The notes below the pieces were generated by a model. It saw only the letters and a program-made list of their open reading frames with translations, ran no database searches and was not told where the DNA came from. This document shows positions 55,269 to 62,361 of a DNA stretch of 64,000 bases, in pieces. The translations under genes and the position numbers were made by a program. Origin of the DNA: Tissierella praeacuta DSM 18095 (GTDB lineage: Bacteria > Bacillota > Clostridia > Tissierellales > Tissierellaceae). Location: positions 1-64,000 of the forward strand of contig NZ_FQTY01000001.1 in assembly GCF_900128955.1 (NCBI RefSeq), read 5' to 3'. Position 1 is the first letter of the stretch. Each line of letters begins with the position of its first letter.

Positions 55269-56129
55269 GTGAAAGACCTAGAAAATAGAATTTTCAAATC
55301 AATAGTTTGTTTTCTTACAGTATTATCATTATTGATACTTTCTTTCATAATATTATTTATTTTAAGAGAAAGCATTGTGTTTTTTAAAGAGGTTTCTATA
55401 ATAAAATTTATTTTTGGTAATAAGTGGAATCCCCTGAATTTTCCAAATAAATTATCAATATACCCTACTATACTAGGAACTATATATGTATCATTAATAG
55501 GAATTGCTATTGCATTGCCTATAGGAGTAGGGAACGCTATTGTTTTATCAAATTATACTAATAATAAATTTAAAAAAATAGTTAGAGTTATAGTAGATAT
55601 ACTAGCTGGTATACCTTCTGTTATTCATGGATTTATTGGATTGCTTGTGCTTGTAAAATTCTTTGAGACAAAATTTTTATTAGCTACTGGAGAATCCGTA
55701 TTAGCAGGTGGTATAATTCTTTCTATTATGATGTTACCATTTATCATTTCCACATGTGAGGAGTCTATGGAAAAGATTTATAATGAAAACTCTACATACT
55801 CAAATGCATTAGGGGTTTCTAAATCCTATATGATTAGAAAAATAGTTTTGCCTAATAGTAAAAGAAGCATATTAGCTTCTGGAGTATTAGCATTAGGTAG
55901 AGGGATGGGGGAAACTATGGCCGTAATGATGGTAATAGGTAATGCACCAATAATGCCTAAATTGTTGGGAAAATGTCAAACAATTCCTTCCCTAATTGCA
56001 CTTGAGATGGGAATGGCAGAAGTAGGCAGTCTTCATTATCATGCGCTTTATGCTTCAGGCTTTGTACTCATGATGATTTTGCTTATTATCAATGTTATTC
56101 TATACATAATAAAAAGAAAAATAATATAA
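55269..56129 (+). CDS. pstC: Phosphate ABC transporter permease PstC
   Basis: 286 residues, six helices. ALGVSKSYMIRKIVLPNSKRSILASG is the EAA loop that docks on PstB, and LAGIPSVIHGFIGL is family-specific. GTG 55269 is taken, six bases after GAGGTG; GTG 55260 would lie in that site. It needs PstA for the channel. Confidence 0.94.
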   Translation: MKDLENRIFKSIVCFLTVLSLLILSFIILFILRESIVFFKEVSIIKFIFGNKWNPLNFPNKLSIYPTILGTIYVSLIGIAIALPIGVGNAIVLSNYTNNKFKKIVRVIVDILAGIPSVIHGFIGLLVLVKFFETKFLLATGESVLAGGIILSIMMLPFIISTCEESMEKIYNENSTYSNALGVSKSYMIRKIVLPNSKRSILASGVLALGRGMGETMAVMMVIGNAPIMPKLLGKCQTIPSLIALEMGMAEVGSLHYHALYASGFVLMMILLIINVILYIIKRKII

Positions 56130-56147
56130 CTAAAGGTTGAGATATTT

Positions 56148-56978
56148 ATGAAGGAAAAAATTAAAGATAATATATTTAAACTGTGGATTATAATGAGCAC
56201 CATTATAGTAGTAGGAGTTACTATATTTATTCTAGGATATATATTTAAAAAAGGAATGGGTTCTATTGATTTAGAATTTATTTTTAACAATCCAAAAGGC
56301 ATACCATTAGGAGCAGAGGGAGGAGTATTTCCAGCTATTGTTGGCAGTCTATTATTAATGTTATTATCTTGCTTTTTTGCATCTTTTTTAGCCATAGCCA
56401 CAGCTATTTATACAATTTTTTATTGTAGAAATAAATACATAGGTGATATAATTCATTTAATAATACAATGTATGGCTGGTATTCCATCTATTATTTTAGG
56501 AATGTTTGGTTATACATTATTAATTTTGTATTTTAAAATTGATAGATCTCTATTAACGGCAAGTATAACATTGGGAATTATGATATTTCCATATATCGAG
56601 GTTAGGATTGAAAAGATAATGAATGAGATAAACTCTAATATTATCAGTACATCATATGCTTTAGGAGTATCAAAATTTTATACCATATTTAAATTGATAT
56701 TACCAATATGTAGAGAAGACATTATTTCAGCCATTCTCTTAGGGGGAGGATTTGCTATGGGAGCTACTGCACCAATAATATTAACAGGGGCTGTAATATT
56801 TGCTCCAATACCTAAATCCATACTTTCTCCTGTCATGGCACTTCCCTTTCACCTTTATATATTAACGGGGGAAGGAATATCGTTGGAGAAAGCATATGGT
56901 ACTGCTGCAATACTTATTATACTATTACTTATAATTAATGTTTTATCTTTGATTTTAAATAGAAAGGAACATAGGTAA
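56148..56978 (+). CDS. pstA: Phosphate ABC transporter permease PstA
   Basis: 276 residues, six helices, with the EAA loop SYALGVSKFYTIFKLILPICREDI and AGIPSIILGMFGY. Second membrane half of the phosphate channel. Weak ribosome site (GGTTGAG), 18 bp after pstC; its stop directly abuts the pstB start, implying coupling. Confidence 0.94.
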   Translation: MKEKIKDNIFKLWIIMSTIIVVGVTIFILGYIFKKGMGSIDLEFIFNNPKGIPLGAEGGVFPAIVGSLLLMLLSCFFASFLAIATAIYTIFYCRNKYIGDIIHLIIQCMAGIPSIILGMFGYTLLILYFKIDRSLLTASITLGIMIFPYIEVRIEKIMNEINSNIISTSYALGVSKFYTIFKLILPICREDIISAILLGGGFAMGATAPIILTGAVIFAPIPKSILSPVMALPFHLYILTGEGISLEKAYGTAAILIILLLIINVLSLILNRKEHR

Positions 56979-57722
56979 ATGGAATTAATAAAGGTGAATG
57001 ATTTAAAGGTTAGTTATGATAATAAATTGATATTAAAGGATTTGTCTATGTCCTTTATGAAAAATAAAATAACTGCAATTATTGGACCTTCAGGTTGTGG
57101 TAAATCTACATTTCTTATGGCTCTAAATCTGATGTTAGAGGAACAAGGCGGTAGCTATAGTGGAGAAATTTTATTTAAAGATAAAGATATCAGAGAATAT
57201 AATAAAGATAATATAAGGAAAATGATAGGTATGGTATTTCAAAAGCCTACACCATTTCCTTTGTCTATATATAAAAATATGATTTATGCACCTGTATATT
57301 ATGGAATAAAAGATAAAAAGGAACTACAAAACATAGTAGAATATAATCTAAGAAGAGTAGGACTTTTTGAAGAAATAAATAATGAATTAAATATGTCAGC
57401 TATGAAGTTATCAGGAGGACAACAGCAAAGACTTTCCATAGCAAGAGCATTAACTGTGGAACCAGAAGTATTACTTTTGGATGAACCATGTTCATCGTTA
57501 GATATAAAAAACACTGCTATTATAGAGGAAATGTTACTGAAACTTTCTAAGGAATATACTATAATAATAGTGACTCACAATTTGTCTCAGGCTAGAAGAA
57601 TATCCGATTATACAGCATTTATTTTAAATGGTGAACTAATAGAATATGGGAAAACTGAGGAAATGTTTTCTAATCCAAAGAATAAAATGACAAAAGAATA
57701 CTTAGAAGGAATATATGGATAG
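56979..57722 (+). CDS. pstB: Phosphate ABC transporter ATPase PstB
   Basis: 247 residues with Walker A GPSGCGKST, Q-loop VFQKPTPFPLSIYKNM (PstB-type), signature LSGGQQQR, Walker B LLLDEPCSSLD and switch His THNLSQARRISD. Energises PstCA. No phoU follows, although phoU is usually the last pst gene. Confidence 0.96.
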   Translation: MELIKVNDLKVSYDNKLILKDLSMSFMKNKITAIIGPSGCGKSTFLMALNLMLEEQGGSYSGEILFKDKDIREYNKDNIRKMIGMVFQKPTPFPLSIYKNMIYAPVYYGIKDKKELQNIVEYNLRRVGLFEEINNELNMSAMKLSGGQQQRLSIARALTVEPEVLLLDEPCSSLDIKNTAIIEEMLLKLSKEYTIIIVTHNLSQARRISDYTAFILNGELIEYGKTEEMFSNPKNKMTKEYLEGIYG

Positions 57723-57743
57723 ATTTAAAGTGGAGGGATAAAT

Positions 57744-58211
57744 TTGTTAATATATGAAATACCAGGTAGAGAGAATATAGAAGTACAAAATATTGTTTTT
57801 GATTATAATGGTACTATAGCAGTGGATGGAAAATTAATAAATGGCGTAGAAGAGTTGATAAACAAGTTAGCAGAGTATGCAAAAATATATATATTAACAG
57901 CAGATACCTATGGAACTGTAGAAAAAGAGTGCATAGGTATCAATGGAAAAATATTAACTTTTCCCAAGGATAATGCGGGAGATTCAAAAAAAGAAATAGT
58001 ACGAAGTATTAAAGGAAATACTATTTGTTTAGGTAATGGATATAATGACATCCCCATGTTTAAAGAAGCAATATTATCTATAGCCATAATAGAGAGAGAA
58101 GGGGCTTCAGGAGAGTTGTTATCTAAAGCTGATATAGTAGTGAAATCTATTATAGATGCATTAAATATATTGCTTAATAAGAATATGGTTAAAGCAACTT
58201 TGAGAAGTTGA
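57744..58211 (+). CDS. HAD superfamily protein related to soluble P-type ATPase domains
   Basis: 155 residues. VFDYNGTIAVDG aligns with HAD motif I but has Asn where many phosphatases have the second Asp (DxNGT), as in the soluble P-type ATPase-like family (COG4087-type); the catalytic-metal motif GNGYNDIPMFKEA is intact. TTG start behind GGAGG. Close behind pstB but function in phosphate metabolism is unproven. Confidence 0.8.
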   Translation: MLIYEIPGRENIEVQNIVFDYNGTIAVDGKLINGVEELINKLAEYAKIYILTADTYGTVEKECIGINGKILTFPKDNAGDSKKEIVRSIKGNTICLGNGYNDIPMFKEAILSIAIIEREGASGELLSKADIVVKSIIDALNILLNKNMVKATLRS

Positions 58212-58280
58212 AACCCTTATAATGGAAAAGGTATAATTAATAAAAAAATCACCATTAACTTAAAATTAATATGCTCCCTT

Positions 58281-58286
58281 TATAAT
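58281..58286 (+). promoter_or_regulatory. Isolated -10-like TATAAT upstream of micro-ORF
   Basis: Perfect TATAAT without a convincing -35 at the right spacing; could drive the short ORF at 58335. Weak evidence. Confidence 0.25.
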
Positions 58287-58334
58287 ATATGGTTTAAATA
58301 ATAAAAACTGTAATTACAAGGAGGAGTATTTTTT

Positions 58335-58361
58335 ATGGACAAAACTGAATATAACTCATGA
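58335..58361 (+). other. Micro-ORF with strong ribosome site, TGA-interrupted
   Basis: AAGGAGGAG at 58318-58326 is eight bases before ATG 58335, which opens an eight-codon frame (MDKTEYNS) ended by TGA 58359-58361. The same frame then continues for 13 codons, EKVKKPNYYYKSY, to another TGA at 58401 in the promoter of the next cluster. It may be a leader peptide, a small gene broken by a single TGG-to-TGA-like change, or fortuitous. There is no convincing SECIS stem after the TGA. Confidence 0.35.
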
Positions 58362-58399
58362 GAAAAAGTAAAAAAACCCAATTATTATTATAAAAGTTA

Positions 58400-58427
58400 T
58401 TGACATATGTCCAAAATGAGATATAAT
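58400..58427 (+). promoter_or_regulatory. Consensus sigma-A promoter of the metal-cluster operon
   Basis: Perfect TTGACA (58400-58405) and perfect TATAAT (58422-58427) with a 16-bp spacer, the best promoter in the window. Operators at 58401-58413 and 58437-58449 flank it, one over the -35 and one just after the expected start site near 58434, as in a tightly repressed promoter. Confidence 0.85.
58401..58413. promoter_or_regulatory. Operator site 1 of the metal-cluster operon
   Basis: TGACATATGTCCA holds the perfect palindrome GACATATGTC and covers the -35. Its reverse complement, TGGACATATGTCA, matches operator 2 at 12 of 13 bases. Confidence 0.7.
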
Positions 58428-58436
58428 AAAGTCAAA

Positions 58437-58449
58437 TGGACATATGTTA
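58437..58449. promoter_or_regulatory. Operator site 2 of the metal-cluster operon
   Basis: TGGACATATGTTA, inverted relative to site 1, with centres 37 bp apart. Lies about three to fifteen bases after the expected transcription start. The bound protein may be the DUF134 product encoded two genes on (inference). Confidence 0.7.
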
Positions 58450-58477
58450 ATAATTAATAATGAGGAGGAAATAATAT

Positions 58478-58675
58478 ATGTTTGGAAGATATGGAATGGG
58501 AAGAAATAAAGGCAGAATGTATAATAGGGTAGGAGTACACTGTGGACATAGTAGAAATTCATTACATTCAATAATGTGTATTGGAGAAAAAGAATTGTTA
58601 GAGGAACAAAAAGTTTTACTTGAAAGAAGGTTAGAAATGATAAATACTCAATTAGAATTTTGTAAAGGAGAATAA
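58478..58675 (+). CDS. DUF5320-like small protein
   Basis: 65 residues: a Gly/Arg/Met-rich start ([17 protein letters not shown]), His/Cys-containing middle and a helical C-terminus ([20 protein letters not shown]) that looks like a short coiled coil. This matches DUF5320 proteins, common beside NifX-like and Mrp genes. First gene of the operon, ATG behind GAGGAGG. Its last base is shared with the next gene (TAATG), suggesting coupling. Confidence 0.7.
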   Translation: MFGRYGMGRNKGRMYNRVGVHCGHSRNSLHSIMCIGEKELLEEQKVLLERRLEMINTQLEFCKGE

Positions 58676-58677
58676 TG

Positions 58678-59058
58678 ATGGCAAGGCCTAGAAAATGGAG
58701 GAAGGTATGTTGCTTACCTGAAAGCAATATGTTTGGACCACTTGATACTGAAAAAACAGATAGTAAAGCAATCATTATGACAGTTGATGAATATGAGGCC
58801 ATTCGTCTTATAGATTTAGAAGGAATGATGCAGGAAGAATGTGCCGATAGAATGAATGTAGCTAGGACTACTGTCCAGAGAATTTATAATGATGCAAGAA
58901 AAAAGATTGCAGAATCCTTGGTTAATGGAAACATATTGAAAATAGAAGGCGGAGATTATATGCTTTATGATGAAAATGAAAAAAGACATGGATGCAGAAG
59001 ATGTAGAAGACATAGATGTAATGAAAGACTAGAGCATAAAATTAATGTAAAAGAATAG
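58678..59058 (+). CDS. DUF134 (UPF0251) family DNA-binding protein
   Basis: 126 residues. Starts [16 protein letters not shown], typical for the family, then a helix-turn-helix (about 38-85: [36 protein letters not shown], in two readings) related to sigma-70 region 4. The C-terminus is a His/Cys/Arg cluster, [11 protein letters not shown], possibly a metal sensor. Likely transcription regulator of this operon, and the natural candidate for the twin operators. ATG 58678 is chosen over 58675 because GGAG is seven bases ahead. Confidence 0.85.
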   Translation: MARPRKWRKVCCLPESNMFGPLDTEKTDSKAIIMTVDEYEAIRLIDLEGMMQEECADRMNVARTTVQRIYNDARKKIAESLVNGNILKIEGGDYMLYDENEKRHGCRRCRRHRCNERLEHKINVKE

Positions 59059-59069
59059 GAGATATTAAA

Positions 59070-59438
59070 ATGAAAATAGTTATTCCTGTAAATGATAATT
59101 CTATAAAAACAACAGTATGTATGTCCTTTGGTAGAACACCTTATTTTTTGGTTTATAATACAGATACAAAAGAAAGTATTTTTATAGATAATAGTGCAAT
59201 TTCAAGTCAAGGGGGAGCAGGAATCAAAGCTGCTCAATCAGTAGTTGATATCGGGGCAGAGGTGCTAATTACTCCAAGATGCGGGGAGAAGGCTGCCGAT
59301 GTAATAAATGCAGGCAGAGTTAAGATATATAAAACAATTAATGATTCTATAGAAGATAATATAGATGCTTTTATAAATGGACAATTGTCTTTACTTGAAG
59401 AGATTCATTCGGGATTTCATAATCATGGAGGAAAATAA
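59070..59438 (+). CDS. NifX/NifB-like Fe-Mo-cluster binding domain protein (copy 1)
   Basis: 122 residues of the dinitrogenase iron-molybdenum cofactor-binding superfamily: MKIVIPVNDNSI start, SFGRTPYFLVYN, GGAGIKAAQSVVDIGAEVLITPRCGEKAADV in parts. A His/Gly tail (HSGFHNHGGK) may bind metal. In the orange-protein family of sulfate reducers the same fold carries a Mo-Cu cluster; no nif nitrogenase gene is here, so a non-nitrogenase metal cluster role is likely. ATG behind AGGAG. Confidence 0.88.
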   Translation: MKIVIPVNDNSIKTTVCMSFGRTPYFLVYNTDTKESIFIDNSAISSQGGAGIKAAQSVVDIGAEVLITPRCGEKAADVINAGRVKIYKTINDSIEDNIDAFINGQLSLLEEIHSGFHNHGGK

Positions 59439-59439
59439 T

Positions 59440-60297
59440 ATGAAGATTGCAGTACTTAGCGGCAAAGGTGGTACAGGGAAAACCTTTATATCCGTTAATT
59501 TGGCTACTGTTGCAGAAAAGTCCATTTATTTAGACTGTGATGTTGAAGAACCGAATGGGCATTTATTTTTAAAACCCCAGAAATTATCTATTAAAGAAAT
59601 ATCAGTGAAGATACCTAATGTTAATCAGGAGTTATGTACTGGGTGTAGAAAATGTGTTGAGTTCTGCAAGTTTAATGCATTGGCTTATGTTAAGGATAGA
59701 TTAATTATTTTTGATGAAATATGTCATTCTTGTGGAGGATGTACCTTGTTTTGTCCTGAAAAGGCTTTATCAGAAAAGGAAAGAGTTATTGGAACAATAC
59801 AAAAAGGGTTATCTGACAATGTAACTGTATTAACAGGAATCCTAAATACTGGTGAAGTTTCAGGGGTTCCTATTATAAGTGAAATTCTAAGAGATAATTT
59901 AATTAATAATGATTTAGTTATAATTGATTGTCCTCCAGGAAGTTCTTGTATGGTAATGGAAGGTATTAAAGATGCAGATTATTGTGTCTTAGTAGCAGAA
60001 CCTACAATATTTGGGGTTCATAACTTGAACATGGTTTATGAATTAGTTAGATTGTTTGAAAAACCTTTCGGAATAGTTTTAAACAAATGTTTAGATGATG
60101 ATAATCCCGTTGAAGAATTTTGTATTCATAATAAAGTAGAAATTTTAGCAAGAATTCCTTTTAGTGTTGAATTAGGAAAAATGAATTCAAATGGTTTAAT
60201 TGCATCAAAACAAAATAAAAAATATCAGGAGGTATTTATAAATTTATTAAATAATATTACTAAGGAGGTATGTAATGAAACAATTATTAATCCTTAG
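59440..60297 (+). CDS. MinD/Mrp-type ATPase with 2x[4Fe-4S] ferredoxin insert (copy 1)
   Basis: 285 residues. Deviant Walker A SGKGGTGKTF (7-16), then a ferredoxin insert with two cluster motifs: C66-x2-C69-x2-C72-x3-C76 and C95-x2-C98-x2-C101-x3-C105, and a Walker B-like VIIDCPPGSSC region. Proteins of this type occur in pairs in Orp-like loci. The start is ATG 59440, with GGAGG before it, only 1 bp after the NifX stop; the earlier in-frame ATG 59377 lies inside the NifX gene. It likely moves or inserts Fe-S or metal clusters using ATP. Confidence 0.93.
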   Translation: MKIAVLSGKGGTGKTFISVNLATVAEKSIYLDCDVEEPNGHLFLKPQKLSIKEISVKIPNVNQELCTGCRKCVEFCKFNALAYVKDRLIIFDEICHSCGGCTLFCPEKALSEKERVIGTIQKGLSDNVTVLTGILNTGEVSGVPIISEILRDNLINNDLVIIDCPPGSSCMVMEGIKDADYCVLVAEPTIFGVHNLNMVYELVRLFEKPFGIVLNKCLDDDNPVEEFCIHNKVEILARIPFSVELGKMNSNGLIASKQNKKYQEVFINLLNNITKEVCNETIINP

Positions 60298-61138
60298 TGG
60301 TAAAGGAGGAACAGGAAAGACTACTGTTGCTAGTGCTTTCATAAAACTTGCAAATGCTAAGGCATTTGCAGATTGTGACGTTGATGCTCCCAATCTTCAT
60401 TTATTAATGAATCAAATTTCTCAGCCTATAATATCAGATTATTACGGTATGGACAAAGCCTTTATAGATACTGTGAAATGTAAAAGCTGTGGTATGTGTA
60501 AAGAAAATTGTGGTTTTGATGCTATTAAATTATTCAATGAAGAATTTAAAGTTGATTATTTTTCATGTGAAGGCTGCGGAGTTTGTGAAGAGATATGTTC
60601 ATTTGACGCAATAACTCTTAGACCAGATGTTGCAGGTAAATTAACTTTATATACCAAAGATAAAATATTTTCTACAGCACAATTAAAAATGGGGAGTGGA
60701 ACTTCTGGAAAATTAGTAAGTGAAGTTAAAAAACAGATGAAAGAATCTGTTGAAAATGCAGATTTAGCTATTATTGATGGTTCTCCAGGAATTGGTTGTC
60801 CAGTAATAGCATCTCTTAGTGGTGTAGATATTGTACTTATTGTTACAGAACCTTCCCTTTCAGGTATTAATGATATGCTACGAATCATTAGGACTGCAAA
60901 AAAGCTAAATGTTAGAACTTTTGTTTGTGTTAATAAATATGATACAAATGTAGAAAATACTAATAAGATTAAATCAATATGTGAAGAACTAAACTTACCA
61001 TTTGTGGGAGAAATACCTTATGATAAAGAAGTAATTAAAGCTATAAATAATGGACATAGTATAGTTGATGTTGAATGTAAAGCAGGGAATGCAGTAAAAG
61101 ATGTATTTAAAAATACAATGAAAATCATAAATAGGTAA
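60275..61138 (+). CDS. MinD/Mrp-type ATPase with 2x[4Fe-4S] ferredoxin insert (copy 2)
   Basis: 287 residues, paralogue of the previous gene. Walker A SGKGGTGKTT (8-17), ferredoxin clusters C69-x2-C72-x2-C75-x3-C79 and C98-x2-C101-x2-C104-x3-C108, and LAIIDGSPGIGCPV in the Walker B region. Overlaps the first copy by 23 bp, starting behind AAGGAGG. The pair probably forms a heterodimer, because both have complete motifs and are always encoded together in this kind of locus (inference). Confidence 0.93.
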   Translation: MKQLLILSGKGGTGKTTVASAFIKLANAKAFADCDVDAPNLHLLMNQISQPIISDYYGMDKAFIDTVKCKSCGMCKENCGFDAIKLFNEEFKVDYFSCEGCGVCEEICSFDAITLRPDVAGKLTLYTKDKIFSTAQLKMGSGTSGKLVSEVKKQMKESVENADLAIIDGSPGIGCPVIASLSGVDIVLIVTEPSLSGINDMLRIIRTAKKLNVRTFVCVNKYDTNVENTNKIKSICEELNLPFVGEIPYDKEVIKAINNGHSIVDVECKAGNAVKDVFKNTMKIINR

Positions 61139-61150
61139 AGGAGAAAAAAT

Positions 61151-61987
61151 ATGAGCGAAAACTGTAATCAAAATTGTAATACTTGTAACGTAGATTGTAG
61201 TGATAGAAAGGAAACTACTATGGACTTTCTAGAAAAATCACATGAATTAAGTAATATAAAAAAGGTAATAGGAATAGTAAGTGGTAAAGGTGGTGTAGGA
61301 AAGTCATTAGTTACATCTATCTTAGCATCAGCAATGAATAAAAAAGGGTATAATACTGCAATATTAGATGCAGATATTACTGGACCTTCAATACCTAAGG
61401 CTTTTGGAATAGAGGATAAGGCTAGGGCAAATAAGCTTGGTTGGTTTCCTGTTAGAAGTAAAACAGGCATAAATATTATGTCTATTAATCTATTAGTAGA
61501 AAACGATACTGATCCAGTGGTTTGGAGGGGACCTATAATAGCTAGTGCTGTTAAGCAATTTTGGACTGATGTAATTTGGGGTGATATTGATTATATGTTT
61601 GTTGATATGCCACCAGGAACTGGTGATGTTCCTCTTACTGTATTTCAATCTATTCCAGTTGATGGAATAATTATTGTTACATCACCGCAAGAATTAGTAT
61701 CAATGATAGTATCTAAAGCAGTTAAGATGGCAGAGATGATGAATATACCTATAATTGGATTAGTTGAAAATATGTCATATTTAAAATGTCCTGATTGTGA
61801 AAAAGAAATTAAGGTATTTGGAGATAGCCATATTGATGAAATTGCAAAAGAGCATAATATAAATGTACTTGCTAAGATGCCAATAGATCCTAAACTTGCA
61901 TCATCATGTGACAGTGGTTCTATTGAAACATTGGAGGTTAATTATTTAAACAGTATTTCGCAAATATTAGATGAAATGGAGGAATAA
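61151..61987 (+). CDS. Mrp/NBP35-type P-loop ATPase
   Basis: 278 residues: an N-terminal cysteine cluster C5-x3-C9-x2-C12-x3-C16, a Walker A SGKGGVGKS (about 44-52), MPPGTGDVPLT, and a CPDC motif near the C-terminus that binds a bridging Fe-S cluster in Mrp/NBP35 dimers. Fe-S carrier/scaffold ATPase. The N-terminal cysteines recall eukaryotic Nbp35 but with different spacing. Third ATPase of the operon, ATG behind AAGGAG, 12 bp after copy 2. Confidence 0.94.
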   Translation: MSENCNQNCNTCNVDCSDRKETTMDFLEKSHELSNIKKVIGIVSGKGGVGKSLVTSILASAMNKKGYNTAILDADITGPSIPKAFGIEDKARANKLGWFPVRSKTGINIMSINLLVENDTDPVVWRGPIIASAVKQFWTDVIWGDIDYMFVDMPPGTGDVPLTVFQSIPVDGIIIVTSPQELVSMIVSKAVKMAEMMNIPIIGLVENMSYLKCPDCEKEIKVFGDSHIDEIAKEHNINVLAKMPIDPKLASSCDSGSIETLEVNYLNSISQILDEMEE

Positions 61988-61989
61988 TT

Positions 61990-62346
61990 ATGAAAATAGC
62001 AGTTGCAAGTGAAGGTGAAATGGTAACAGAGCATTTTGGACATTGTGAGAATTTTATGATTTTTGAAATAGAAGGAAAAAGAGTTGCTAAAGTTGAAATA
62101 ATTCCTAATCCAGGGCATAAACCTGGATTTTTACCAAACTTTTTAAATGATTTAGGAGTAAATGTTATTATTTCAGGTGGAATGGGAAAAGGAGCAGTTG
62201 ACATTTTTAATGAAAAGGATATAGAAGTAATAGTAGGTGCCGAAGGAGATGCTAAGGAAGCTGTAAATAGTTATTTGGAAGGTTCACTTAAGTCAACAGG
62301 TTCAGTTTGTAATGAACATCAACATCATAATGAATGTGAAAATTAA
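61990..62346 (+). CDS. NifX/NifB-like Fe-Mo-cluster binding domain protein (copy 2)
   Basis: 118 residues: MKIAVASEGEMVTEHFGHCENFMIFEI in two pieces is the characteristic start, then NPGHKPGFLPNFLNDLGVNVIISGGMGKGAVDIF. The C-terminus is His/Cys-rich (NEHQHHNECEN), a candidate metal ligand set. Begins 2 bp after the Mrp gene. Distinct enough from copy 1 that the two may have different cargos. Confidence 0.9.
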   Translation: MKIAVASEGEMVTEHFGHCENFMIFEIEGKRVAKVEIIPNPGHKPGFLPNFLNDLGVNVIISGGMGKGAVDIFNEKDIEVIVGAEGDAKEAVNSYLEGSLKSTGSVCNEHQHHNECEN

Positions 62347-62361
62347 AAGGAGGTTTTTTTT

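Noticed and set aside
58359-58361. TGA as a selenocysteine codon in the micro-ORF
   Set aside because: The 40 bases after the TGA are A/T-only apart from CCC and short G, with no SECIS-like stem-loop, and the frame ends after 13 codons.
59377-59439. Longer start for the first ferredoxin-ATPase
   Set aside because: It would lie within the NifX-like gene; the ATG at 59440 has GGAGG ahead and gives the standard MKIAVLSGKGG start.
59070-62346. Nitrogenase cofactor biosynthesis locus
   Set aside because: NifX-like proteins are present, but no nifH, nifD, nifK, nifB radical SAM or nifE/N gene is seen.
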